From Chamaelirium japonicum (taxonomy: Eukaryota > Streptophyta > Magnoliopsida > Liliales > Melanthiaceae), in contig CANTAL010000131.1 in the NCBI GenBank assembly GCA_947650365.1, forward strand, positions 800,460 to 864,459: a stretch of DNA of 64,000 bases, read 5' to 3'. Below, piece by piece: positions 1 through 11,523 of this stretch. A program made the translations under genes and the position numbers. A model generated the notes under the pieces. The model saw only the letters and a program-made list of their open reading frames with translations, made no database searches and was not told the origin of the DNA. How positions within the stretch are numbered: position 1 is the stretch's first letter; the number at the start of each line of letters is the position of its first letter.

Positions 1-204
1 GAATAGATTGTGCGAATGATTTAGAATGGATCGTACGAATGAATAGAATGGATCGTAATAATGGATCGTACGAATGAAATAGAATGGATCGTACGAATGA
101 ATTAGCATGGATCGTGCTAATGAATTAGAATGGAACGTACGAATGAATTAGAATAGATTGTGCGAATGAATTAGAATGGATCGTACGAATGAATTAGAAT
201 GGAT
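1..204 (+). repeat. + satellite block, related to 9.83-10.02 kb
   Basis: Holds a distinctive monomer string: a shortened unit reading GTAATAATGG (about 56-64), an AATAG-core unit, a GCATGG core with CGTGCTAATG linker, a GGAACGTAC unit and a GATTGTGCG unit. The same string in the same order occurs near 9,868-10,015 at an offset of 9,813 bp. The block ends in GGATCC at 201-206, where the array turns to the opposite strand. Confidence 0.85.
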
Positions 205-1379
205 CCATTCTATTTCATTCGTATGATCCATTCTAATTCCTTCGTACGATCCATTCTTATTCATTCCCATGAATGTGTCCATTCTACTTCATACGTACGA
301 TCCATTCTAATTCATTTATACGATCCAATCTAATTTATTCATACAATCCATTCTAATTCATTCGCATGAATTTATCCATTCTAATTCATTCGTACGATCC
401 ATTCTAATTCATTCCTACAATCTATTCTAATTTATTCGTACGTTCCATTCTAATTCATTCGCACAATCTATTCTAATTCATTCGTACGATCCATTCTAAT
501 TCATTCGCACGATCCATTCTAATTTATTCGTACGATCCATTCTATTTCATTCATTCGATCCATTCTAATTCATTCGTACGATCGATTCTAATTCATTCGT
601 ACGATCCATTCTAATTTATTCATACGATCCATTCTAATTCATTCGCACGAATGTATCCATTCTAATTCAATTGTACGATCCATTCTAATTCATTCGTACG
701 GTCCATTCTATTTCATTCGTACGATCCATTCTAATTCATTTGTACGATCCATTTTAATTCCTTCGTACGATCCATTCCAATTCATTCGCACGATCTATTC
801 TAATTCATTCGTACGATCCATTCGAATTCATTCGCACGATCCATTCTAATTCATTCGCACAATCTATTCTAATTCATTCGCACGAATGTATCCATTCTAA
901 TTCATTCGTACGATTTCCATTCTAATTCATTCACACGATCCATTCTAATTCATTCGCATGATCCATTCTAATTTATTAATACGATCCAATCTAATTCATT
1001 GATACGATCCATTCTAATTCATTCATACAATCCATTCTAATTCTTTCACACGATCCATTCTAATTTATTCATACGATCCATTCTAATTCATTTGTACTAT
1101 TCATTCTAATTTAATCCATTCTAATTCATTCGTACGATCCATTCTTACCCATTCATACAATCCATTCTAATTCATTCGCACAAATTTATCTATTCTAATT
1201 CATTCGTACGATCCATTCTGATTCATTCGCACAATCTATTCTAATTCATTCACACGAATGAATCCATTCTAATTCATTTGTACAATCCATTCTATTTCAT
1301 TCGTATGATCTATTCTTACTAATTCGTATGATCCATTCTAATTCATTCGCACGAATATATCCATTCTAATTCATTCGTA
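205..1379 (-). repeat. - satellite block
   Basis: About fifty reverse-oriented units, with 28-bp forms scattered through it (for example near 270, 370, 650, 890, 1,240). It includes the signature pair 'ATACAATCC then CTAATTCTTTCACAC' near 1,025-1,060, which recurs in many other - blocks and, reversed, in + blocks. Confidence 0.9.
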
Positions 1380-1655
1380 TGGATACATTTGTGCGAATGA
1401 ATTAGAATGGATCGTATGAATGAATTAGAATAGATTGTGCGAATGAACTAGAATGGATCGTACGAATGAATTTGAATGGATACATTCGTGCGAATGAATT
1501 AGAATGGGTCGTACGAATGAATTAGAATGGATCGTACGAATGAATTAGAATGGATCGTACGAACAAAATAGAATGGATTGTACGAATGAATTAAAATGGA
1601 TCGTATGAATGAATTAGAATGGATATATTCGTGCAAATGAATTAGAATGGATCGT
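1380..1655 (+). repeat. + satellite block ending in a palindrome
   Basis: Eleven or so forward units, including 28-bp forms near 1,380, 1,475 and 1,620. It ends at the centre of a perfect 40-bp palindrome. Confidence 0.88.
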
Positions 1656-1675
1656 ACGATCCATTCTAATTCATT
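1636..1675. repeat. Perfect 40-bp palindrome at a strand switch
   Basis: The forward array meets the reverse array at the linker CGTACG. Arms 1636-1655 and 1656-1675 are exact reverse complements with no spacer. The symmetry fails at the next base because one flanking unit carries a CpG transition. A turn-around through the 6-bp linker palindrome explains the structure. Confidence 0.92.
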
Positions 1676-2180
1676 CGTATGATCCATTCTAATTCATTCA
1701 GACGATCATAGATCGTACGAAGGAATTAGAATGGATCATACGAATGAATTAGAATGAATGGATCGTACTTATGAATTAGAATGGATCATACGAATGAATT
1801 AGAATGGATACATTCGTGCGAATGAATTAGAATGGATTGTACGAATGAGTAAGAATGGATCGTACGAATGAAATAGAATGGATTGTACGATGGAATTAGA
1901 ATGGATGATACGAATGAAATAGAATGGATCATACGAATGAAATAGAATGGATCGTACGAAGGAATTAGAATGGATCGTACGAATGAATTAGAATGGATCG
2001 CACGAATGAATTAGAATGGATCGTACGAATGAAATAGAATGGATTGTACGAATGAATTAGAATGGATCGTATGAATGAATTAGCATGGATCATGCTAATG
2101 AATTAGAATGGAACGTACGAATGAATTAGAATGGATCGTATGAATGAATTAGATTGGATCGTATGAATGAATTAGAATGG
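1657..2180. repeat. Segment duplicated at about 18,335-18,840
   Basis: Starts with a short - block, the unusual turn-around GACGATCATAGATCG (1,701-1,715), then a GGAATTAG unit, a 27-bp unit with GAATGAATGG, a 28-bp unit, GTAAG and AATAG units, and later the GCATGG / GCTAATG / GGAACG trio. The same order, including the turn-around, recurs about 16.68 kb downstream with scattered substitutions and a few unit gains and losses. This is an old non-adjacent duplication that copied a strand switch. Confidence 0.85.
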
Positions 2181-2499
2181 ATCGTACGAATGAATTAGAA
2201 TAGATCGTACGAAGGAATTAGAAAGGATCGTACGAAGGAATTAGAATGGATACATTCGTGCGAATGAATTATAATGGATCATACGAATGAATTAGAATGG
2301 ATCGTACGAATGAATTAGAATGGATCGTACGAATAAAATAGAATGGATTGTACGAATGAATTAGAATGGATCATACGAATGAATTAGAATGGATACATTC
2401 ATGCAAAAGAATTAGAATGGATCGTACGAATAAAATAGAATTGATTGTATGAATGAACTAGATTGGATCGTACGAATAAATTAGAATGGATACATTCGT
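1706..2499 (+). repeat. + satellite block
   Basis: Forward units after the GATCATAGATCG turn-around. The second half (2,180-2,499) has several GGAATTAG cores (base change T to G after GAA) and 28-bp units near 2,245, 2,390 and 2,480. It ends at GGATACATTCGTACGATCC, where a 28-bp linker runs directly into reverse units. Confidence 0.88.
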
Positions 2500-3447
2500 A
2501 CGATCCATTCTAACTCATTAGCACGATCCAAATTCATTCATTCGTACGATCTTTTCTATTTCATTCATACGATCCATTCTTATCGCATGATCCATTCTAA
2601 TTCATTCGCATCGCACGATCCATTCTAATTCATTCGTACGATCCATTCTAATTCCTTTATACGACCCATTATATTTCATTCATACGATCCATTGTAATTC
2701 ATTAATATGATCCAATCTAATTCATTCATATGATCCATTCTAATTCCTTCGTATGATCCATTCTAATTCATACGATCCATTCTATTTCATTCGTACGATC
2801 CATTCTAATTCATTCGTACGATCCATTCTAATTCATTCGCACAATCTATTCTAATTCATTCGCACGAATGTATCCATTCTAATTCATTCGTACGTATCCA
2901 TTCTAATTCATTCGCACGAATGTATCCATTCTAATTCATTCGCACGATCCATTCTAATTCATTCGTACGATCCATTCTAATTCATTCGTATGATCCTTTC
3001 TAATTCATTCGTACGATCCATTCTAATTCATTCGCACAATCTATTCTAATTCATTCATACGATCCATTCTAATTCATTTGCACGAATGTATCCATTCTAA
3101 TTTATTCATACGATCCATTCTAATTCATTCGTACGATCCATTCTAATTCACTCATTCGATCCATTCTAATTCATTCGCACGAATGTATCCATTCTAATTC
3201 CTTCGTACGATCTATTCTAATTCATTCGTACGATCCATTCTAATTCATTCATACGATCCAATCTAATTCATTCGTACGATCCATTATAATTCATTCGCAC
3301 GATCCATTCAAATTCATTCATACAATCCAATCTAGTTCATTCATACGATCCATTCTAATTCATTCGTACAATCCAATCTAATTCATTCGCACGATCCATT
3401 CGAATTCATTCATACGATCTATTCTAATTCATTCGTATGATCCATTC
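2500..3447 (-). repeat. - satellite block
   Basis: Reverse units. Near 2,660 there is a variant with GACCCATTATATTTC, a rare core also seen near 5,010, 5,630, 26,420, 52,985 and 62,750. The switch at 3,447 is abrupt: CCATTCCGAATG, with no linker. Confidence 0.88.
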
Positions 3448-3679
3448 CGAATGAATTAGAATGGATCGTGCTAATGAATTAGAATTGATCGTACGAATGA
3501 ATTAGAATAGACTGTGCGAATGAATTAGAATGGATCGTACGAATGAATTAGAATGGATCATACGAATAAATTAGAATAGATATATTCGTGCAAATGAATT
3601 AGAATGGATCGTATGAATGAATTAGAATGGATCGTACGAATAAATTAGAATGGATACATTCGTGCGAATGAATTAGAAC
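3448..3679 (+). repeat. + satellite block
   Basis: Ten forward units, including 28-bp forms near 3,580 and 3,650. The right switch cuts a core after GAATTAGAA and joins it to CATACGATCC. Confidence 0.87.
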
Positions 3680-4937
3680 ATACGATCCGTTCTAATTCAT
3701 TCGTACGATCCATTCTAATTCATTCGCACGATCCATTCTAATTCATTCATACGATCCAATCTAATTCATTCATACGATCCATTCTAATTCATTCGCACGA
3801 ATGTATCCATTCTAATTCATTCGCACGATCCATTCTAATTCATTCATACAATCCATTCTAATTCTTTTGCACGAATGTATCCATTTTAATTCATTCGTAC
3901 GATCCATTCTAATTCATTCGTACGATCCATTCTAATTCATTCGTACGATTTATTCTAATTCATTCACACAATCTATTCTAATTCATTCGTACGATCAATT
4001 CTAATTCATTAGCACGATCCATTCTAATTCATTCGTACGATCCATTCTAATTCATTCGCACGATCCATTCTAATTCATTCATACAATCCATTCTAATTCT
4101 TTTGCATGAATGTATCCATTCTAATTCATTCGTACGATCCATTCTAATTCATTTGTACGAACCATTCTAATTCATTCGTACAACATTCTAATTCATTCGT
4201 ACGATCCATTCTAATTCATTCGTACGATCCATTCTAATTCATTCGTATGATCCATTCTAATTCATTCGTACGATCCATTCTAATTGATTCGTACGATCCA
4301 TTCTAATTCAATCATACGATCCATTCTAATTCATTCGCACAATCTATTCTAATTCATTCGTACGATCCATTTTAATTCATTCGCACGATCCATTCTAATT
4401 CATTCGCACGAATGTTTCCATTCTAATTCATTCGTACGATCCATTCTAATTCCTTCGTGCGATCCATTCTAATTCATTCGTACGATCCATTCTAATTCAT
4501 TCGTACGATCCATTCTAATTCATTCACGATCCATTCTAATTCCTTCGTATGATCCATTCTAATTCATACGCACGATCCATTCTAATTCATTCGCACGATC
4601 CATTCTAATTCATTCGCACGATCCATTCTAATTCATTCATACAATCCAATCTAATTCATTCGTACAATCCATTCTAATTCATTCGTACAATCCATTCTAA
4701 TTCCTTCGTATGATCCATTCTAATTCCTACGTGCGATCCATTCTAATTCAATCGTATGATCCATTCTAATTCATTTGCACGAATATATCCATTCTAATTC
4801 ATTCGTACGATCTATTCTAATTCATTCATACGATCCATTCTAATTCATTCATACGATCCATTCTATTTCATTCGTACGATCCATTCTAATTCCTTTGTTC
4901 TAATTCATTCATACGATCCATTCTAATTCATTCGTAC
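3680..4937 (-). repeat. - satellite block
   Basis: About 54 reverse units, with the ATACAATCC/CTAATTCTTTTGC pair near 3,840 and 4,080, and one truncated unit near 4,180 (GTACAACATTC). It is fairly regular and mostly 23-bp units. Confidence 0.9.
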
Positions 4938-6240
4938 AAATGAATTAGAATGGATCATACGAATGAAATATAATGGGTCGTACAAAGGAATTCGATTGGA
5001 TCAAATTCCTTTGTACGACCCATTATATTTCATTCGTATGATCCATTCTAATTCCTTTGTATGATCCATTCTAATTCATTCCCATGAATGTATCCATTCT
5101 AATTCATACGTACGATCCATTCTAATTCATTCGCACAATCTATTCTAATTCATTCATACGATCCATTCTAATTCATTCGCACGAATGTATCCATACGAAT
5201 GAAATATAATGGGTCGTACAAAGGAATTAGAATGGATCGTACGAAGGAATAAAAATGGATTGTATGAATGAATTAGAATGAATTCGTACGATCCATTCGA
5301 ATTCATTCATACGATCCATTCTAATTCATTCGTACGATCCATTCTAATTCATTCATACAATCCATTCTAATTCTTTCACACGATCCATTCTAATTCATTC
5401 GTACGATCCATTCTAATTCATTCGTACAATCCATTCTATTTCATTCGTACGATCCATTCTTACTCATTCGTATGATCTATTCTAATTCATTCGCATGAAT
5501 GTATACATTCTAATTCATTCGCATGATCCATTCTAATTCATTCGTACGATCCATTCTAATTCATTCGCACAGATCGTATGAATGAATTCGAATGGATCGT
5601 TCGACGTATGATCCATTCTAATTCCTTTGTACGACCCATTATATTTCATTCGTATCGTACGATCCATTCTAATTCATTCGCACGATCCATTCTAATTCAT
5701 TCATACAATCCATTCTAATTCTTTCGTACGATCCATTCTAATTCATTCGTACAATCCAATCTAATTCATTCGTATGATCCATTATAATTCATTCGTACGA
5801 TCCATTCTAAATCCTTCGTACGAATGTATGGATAGTACGAATGAATTAGAATGAATCATACGAATGAAATAGAATGGATTGTACGAAGGAATTAGAATGG
5901 ATCATACGAATGAAATAGAATGGATCGTAATCTAATTCATTCATACGATCCAATCTAATTCATTCGCACAATCTATTCTAATTCATTCGTACAATCCATT
6001 CTAATTCATTCGTACGATCCATTCTAATTCATTCGCACGAATGTATCCATTCTAATTCATTCGTACGATCCATTCTAATTCATTCGCACAATCTATTCTA
6101 ATTCATTCGTACGATCAATTCTAATTCATTAGCACGATCCATTCTAATTCATTCGTACGATCTATTCTAATTCATTTGTACGATCCATTTTTACTCATTC
6201 GTATGATCCATTCTAATTCATTCGCACGAATATATCCTAC
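4938..6240. repeat. Mosaic of at least nine short opposite-strand blocks
   Basis: Orientation changes near 5,003, 5,194, 5,284, 5,571, 5,604, 5,828, 5,930 and 6,238, giving blocks of 30-310 bp. The + blocks are 4,938-5,003, 5,194-5,284, 5,571-5,604, 5,828-5,930; the rest is -. The rare core ATATAATGGG (reverse CCCATTATAT) appears in both orientations within this stretch, near 4,968, 5,022, 5,207 and 5,635, so the short blocks are probably inverted copies of one another. It is the densest strand-switch cluster in the left half of the window. Confidence 0.88.
4942..5054. repeat. Hairpin with 51-bp perfect arms and 11-base loop
   Basis: Left arm 4942-4992 and right arm 5004-5054 are exact reverse complements over 51 bases; the loop is 4993-5003 (CGATTGGATCA). 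Both arms include a private ATATAATGGG core and an ACAAAGG linker, so a turn-around copied this particular stretch rather than two generic monomers. The absence of any arm mismatch suggests a recent event or ongoing correction. Confidence 0.93.
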
Positions 6241-6329
6241 GAGTGAATTAGAATGGATACATTCGTGCAAATGAATTAGAATGGATCGTATGTATGAATT
6301 AGAATGGATACATTTATGCGAATGAATAA

Positions 6330-7175
6330 GAATGGATCGTACGAATAAAGTAGAATGGATCGTACGAATGAATTTGAATGGATCGTACGAATGAATTAGA
6401 ATGGATCGTACGAATGAAATAGAATGGATCGTACGTATGAATTAGAATGGATCGTGCGAATGAATTAGAATGGATCGTGCGAATGAATTAGAATGGATCG
6501 TACGACGTATGAATGAATTAGAATGGATTGTGCGAATGAATTAGAATGGAACGTACGAATGAATTAGAATGGATCGTAGGAATGAATTAGAATAGATTGT
6601 GTGAATGAATTAGAATGGATCATACGAATGAGTAAGAATGGATCGTACGAATGAAATAGAATGGATTATACGAATGAATTAGAATGGATCGTATGAATGA
6701 ATTAGAATGGATCGTACAAAGGATGGATACATTCGTGCGAATGAATTAGAATGGATCGTACGAATGAATTAGAATGGATCGTGCGAATGAATTAGAATGG
6801 ATCGTATGAATAAATTAGAATAGATCGTGCGAATGAATTAGAATGGATCGTACGAATGAAATAGAATGGATCGTACGTGTGAATTAGAATGGATCGTGCG
6901 AATGAATTAGAATGGATCGTGCGAATGAATTAGAATGGATCGTACGAATGAATTAAAATGGATCGTATGAATGAATTAGAATGGATTGTGCGAATGAATT
7001 AGAATGGATCGTACGAATGAATTAGAATAGATTGTATGAATGAATTAGAATGGATCATACGAATGAGTAAGAATGGATCGTACGAATGAAATAGAATGGA
7101 TTATACGAATGAATTAGAATGGATCGTATGAATAAATTAGAATGGATCGTACAAAGGATGGATACATTCATGCAA
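6330..7175 (+). repeat. 435-bp higher-order repeat, two copies
   Basis: A string of roughly 18 units ends in an abnormal short junction, ACAAAGGATGGATACATTC, at 6,716 and again at 7,151, exactly 435 bp apart. Both copies also share, in order, AATAG core, a CGTAC-GTATGAATTAG or CGTAC-GTGTGAATTAG unit, two CGTGCG units, TTGTGCG, and the GTAAG/AATAG pair. One copy has CGTACGACGTATG where the other has whole units. Confidence 0.85.
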
Positions 7176-7439
7176 ATGAATTAGAATGGATCGTACGAAT
7201 GAATTAGAATGGATCGTAAGAATGAATTAGAATGGAACGTGCAAATGAATTAGAATGGATCGTATGAATGAATTAGAATAGATCGTGCGAATGAATTAGA
7301 ATGGATCTTACGAATGAATTAGAATGGATCGTATAAATGAATTAGAATGGATCGTGCGAATGAATTAGAATGGATCGTGCGAATGAATTAGAATGGATCG
7401 TACGAATGAATTAGAATGGATCGTAGGAATGAATTAAAA

Positions 7440-8950
7440 TGGATCGTATGAATGAATTAGAATGGATCGTATGAATGAATTAGATTGGATCGTATGAATG
7501 AATTAGAATGGATCGTGCGAATGAATTAGAATGGATCGTGCGAATGAATTAGAATGGATTGTACGAAGGAATTAGAATGGATCGTACGAAGGAATTAGAA
7601 TGGATGGTATGAATGAATTAGAATACATATATTCGTGCAAATGAATTAGAATGGATCGTATGAATGAATTGGAATGGATCGTATGAATGAATTAGAATGG
7701 ATCGTGCGAATGAATTAGAATGGATCGTGCGAATGAATTAGAATGGATCGTACGAATGAATTAGAATGGATCGTATGAATGAATTAGAATGGATCATACG
7801 AATGAATTAGAATGGATTGTACCAATAAATTAGAATGGATCGTATGAATGAATTAGATTGGATCGTTTGAATGAATTAGAATGGATCGTGCGAATGAATT
7901 TGAATGGATCGTGCGAATGAATTAGAATGGATTGGACGAAGGAATTAGAATGGATCGTACGAATGAATTAGAATGGATATATTCGTGCAAATGAATTAGA
8001 ATGGATCGTACGAATGAATTAAAATGGATCGTATGAATGAATTAGAATGGATCGTGCAAATGAATTAGAACGGATCGTGCGAATGAATTAGAATGGATCG
8101 TACGAATGAATTAGAATAGATCGTATGAATGAATTAGAATGGATCGTTTGAAGGAATTAGAATGGATCATACGAATGAATTAGAATGGATCGTATGAATG
8201 AATTAGATTGGATCGTATGAATAAATTAGAATGGATCGTGCGAATGAATTAGAATGGATCGTGCGAATGAATTAGAATGGATTGTACGAAGGAATTAGAA
8301 TGGATCGTACGAAGTAATTAGAATAGATCGTACGAATGAATTAGAATGGATATATTTGTGCAAATGAATTAGAATGGATCGTACGAATGAATTAGAATGG
8401 ATCGTATGAATGAATTAGAATGGATCGTGCGAATGAATTAGAATGGATCGTGCGAATGAATTAGAATGGATCGTATGAATGAATTAGAATGGATAGTACG
8501 AAGGAATTAGAATGGATCGTACGAATGAATTAGAATGGATCGTACGAATGAATTAGAATGGATCGTATGAATGAATTAGATTGGATCGTATGAATGAATT
8601 GGAGTGGATCGTGCGAATGAATTAGAATGGATCGTGCGAATGAATTAGAATGCGTTGTACGAAGGAATTAGAATGGATCGTACGAAGGAATTAGAATGGA
8701 TCGTACGAATGAATTAGAATGGATATATTCATGCAAATGAATTAGAATGGATCGTACGAAGGAATTAGAATGGATCGTATGAATGAATTAGAATGGATCA
8801 TGCGAATGAATTAGAATGGATAGTGCGAATGAATTAGAATGGATCGTACGAATGAATTAGAATGGATCGTATGAATGAATTAGAATGGATGTGTGAATGA
8901 ATTAGAATGGATCGTGCGAATGAATTAGAATGGATTGTACGAAGGAATTG
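7440..8950 (+). repeat. 350/373-bp higher-order repeat, four copies
   Basis: The diagnostic core TAGATTGG recurs at 7,481, 7,854, 8,204 and 8,577 (spacings 373, 350, 373). The diagnostic 28-bp linker ATATATTCGTGC (one copy ATATATTTGTGC) recurs at 7,627, 7,977, 8,350 and 8,723 (350, 373, 373). The lengths equal one 28-bp unit plus 15 or 14 units of 23 bp. Each copy also has two CGTGCG units, then TTGTACGAAGG or TTGGACGAAGG. A decayed fifth copy may run to about 8,990. Confidence 0.9.
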
Positions 8951-9357
8951 GAATGGATCGTATGAATGAATTAGAATGGATCGTGCGAATGAATTAGAAT
9001 GGATCGTACGAATGAATTAGAGTTGATACATTCGTGCGAATGAATTAGAATGGATCGTACGAATGAGTAAGAATGGATTGTACGAATGAATTAGAATGGA
9101 TCGTATGAATGAATTACAATGGATCGTACGAATGAATTAGAATGGATCGTATGAATGAATTAGAATAGATCGTGCAAATGAATTAGAATGGATCGTATGA
9201 ATGAATTAGAATGGAACATACTTATGAATTAGAATGGATCGTACGAATGAATTAGAATGGATACATTCGTGCGAATGAATTAGAATGGATCGTATGAATG
9301 AATTAGAATGGATCGTGCAAATGAATTAGAATGAATCGTACGAATGAATTAGAATAG

Positions 9358-9469
9358 ATATACGATCCATTCTAATTCATTCATACGATCCATTCTAATT
9401 CATTCGTACGATCCATTCTAATTCCTTTGTACGATCCATTCTAATTCATTCATACGATCCATTCTTTTA
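9358..9469 (-). repeat. Short - block
   Basis: Five reverse units lie between two long + blocks. The right switch reads CATTCTTTTATTAATGAATTAG, an untidy join. Confidence 0.85.
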
Positions 9470-10256
9470 TTAATGAATTAGAATGGATCGTACGTATGAA
9501 TTAGAATGGATACATTCATGGGAATGAATAAGAATGGATCGTACGAATGAATTAGAATGGATCGTATGAATGAATTAGAATGGATCGTACGAATGAATTG
9601 GAATGGATCGTGCGAATGAAATAGAATGGATCGCACGTATGAATTAGAATGGATCATGCGAATGAATTAGAATGGATCGTACGAATGAATTAGAATGGAT
9701 CGTACGAAGGAATTAGAATTGATATATTCGTGCAAATGAATTAGAATGGATCGTACGAATGAATTAGAATGGATCGTGCTAATGAATTAGAATGGATCGT
9801 ACGAATGAATTAGAATAGATTGTGCGAATGAATTAGAATGGATCGTACGAATGAATTTGAATGGATCGTTATAATGGATCGTGTGAATGAAATAGAATTG
9901 ATCGTACGATTGAATTAGCATGGATCGTGCTAATGAATTAGAATGGAACGTACGAATGAATTAGAATAGATTGTGCGAATGAATTAGAATGGATCGTACG
10001 AATGAATTAGAATGGATCATGCTAATGAATTAGAATGGATCGTAGTTATGAATTAGAATGGATCGTACGTGCGAATGAATTAGAATGGATTATACGAATG
10101 AAATAGAATGGATCATACGAATCAAATAGAATGGATCGTATGAAGGAATAAGAATGGATCGTATGAATGAATTAGATTGGATCGTATTAATGAATTAGAA
10201 TGGGTCATACGAATGAATTAGAATGGATCGTGCTAATGAGTAAGAATGGATTGTAT
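9470..10256 (+). repeat. + block holding a copy of the window's first 200 bp
   Basis: Forward units. About 9,825-10,015 repeats the order of variants seen at 10-205 (TTATAATGG short unit, GCATGG, CTAATG, GGAACG, TTGTGCG) at an offset of 9,813 bp. Several substitutions separate the copies. Confidence 0.85.
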
Positions 10257-10508
10257 CACGATCCATTCTAATTCATTCATACGATCCAATCTAATTCATT
10301 CATGCGATCCATTCTTACTCATTCGTATGATCCATTCTCATTCATTCGTACGATCCATTCTAATTCATTCGTACAATCCATTCTATTTTATTCGTACGAT
10401 CCATTCTAATTCATTCGTACAATCCATTCAAATTCATTCGTACGATCCATTCTACGATCGATTCTAATTCATTCGTACGTTCCATTCTAATTCATTAGCA
10501 CGATCCAC
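10257..10508 (-). repeat. - satellite block
   Basis: Eleven reverse units. Ordered core variants without a TAA in one frame give a 73-codon open frame here, which I read as a repeat artefact. It ends with TTAGCACGATCCACGCTAATG. Confidence 0.86.
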
Positions 10509-10650
10509 GCTAATGAATTACAATGGATCGTACGAATGAATCAGAATGGATCGTACGAAGGAATTAGAATGGATCGTACGAAGAAATTAGAATGGATCGT
10601 ATGAATGAATTAGAATGGATCGTACGAATTAATTAGAATGGATACATTCG
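10509..10650 (+). repeat. Short + block
   Basis: Six forward units. Its right edge, GATACATTCGTCGCAC, is an unusual switch in which a 28-bp linker runs into a reverse linker. The identical join occurs at about 11,513-11,528. Confidence 0.87.
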
Positions 10651-11045
10651 TCGCACAATCTATTCTAATTCATTCATACGATCCATTCTAATTCATTCGT
10701 ACGATCCATTCTATTTCATTCGCACGATCCATTCTAATTTATTCGCTCGTATGTATCCATTCTAATTCATTGATACGATCCATTCTAATTCATTCATACA
10801 ATCCATTCTAATTCTTTCACACGATCCATTCTAATTCATTCGTACGATCCATTCTAATTCTTTCGTACAATCCATTCTATTTCATTCGTACGATCCATTC
10901 TAATTCATTTGTACGATCCATTATAATTCATTCGCACGAATGTATCCATTCTAATTCATTCGTACGATCCATTCTAATTCATTCGCACAATCTATTCTAA
11001 TTCATTCATACGATCCATTCTAATTCATTCACAGGAATGTATCCA
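10651..11045 (-). repeat. - block, first copy of an 872-bp duplication
   Basis: From the GATACATTCGTCGCAC join onward, the order of variants (CAATCT, AATAG-type core, CGCACG, 28-bp unit, ATACAATCC/TTTCACAC pair) matches 11,513 onward at an 872-bp offset. The strand switch itself is part of the duplicated unit. Confidence 0.85.
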
Positions 11046-11523
11046 TACAAATGAATTAGAATGGATACATTTGTGCGAATGAATTAGAATGGATCATACG
11101 AATGAGTAAGAATGGATCGTACGAATGAAATAGAATGGATTGTACGAATGAATTAGATTGGATCATATGAATGAATTAGAATGGATCGTGTGTCGTACGA
11201 ATGAATTAGAATGGATCGTATGAATGAATTAGAATGGATCGTGCTAATGAATTAGAATAGATTGTGCGAATGAATTAGAATGGATCGTACGAATGAATTA
11301 GATTAGATTGTATGAATGAATTAGAATGGATCGTGCGAATGAATTAGAATAGATCGTACGAATGAATTAGAATGGATTGTACGAATGAATTAGAATGGAT
11401 CGTACGAAGGAATTAGAATGGATCTTACGAGGGAATTAGAATGGTTCATACGAAGGAATTAGAATGAATTGTATGAATGAATTAGAATGGATCGTATGAA
11501 TGAATTAGAATGGATACATTCGT
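11046..11523 (+). repeat. + satellite block
   Basis: Twenty forward units starting with a 28-bp form. Near 11,189 there is a GTGTGTCGTAC join related to the GTGCGTCGTAC short-unit marker found elsewhere. It ends in the duplicated GATACATTCGTCGCAC switch. Confidence 0.87.

Larger units (their letters stand above)
6241..9357 (+). repeat. Longest + block (3.1 kb)
   Basis: About 133 forward units without a strand switch. It is unusually rich in CGTGCG linkers and, in its second half, in GGAATTAG cores with TGTACGAAGG linkers. It contains two separate higher-order tandem repeats, listed below. One short linker duplication (CGTACGACGTATG) lies at about 6,500. Confidence 0.92.

Noticed and set aside
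4942-5054. Rho-independent terminator or structured RNA at the 51-bp hairpin
   Set aside because: No T-run and no gene upstream; the arms are ordinary satellite units in opposite orientation.
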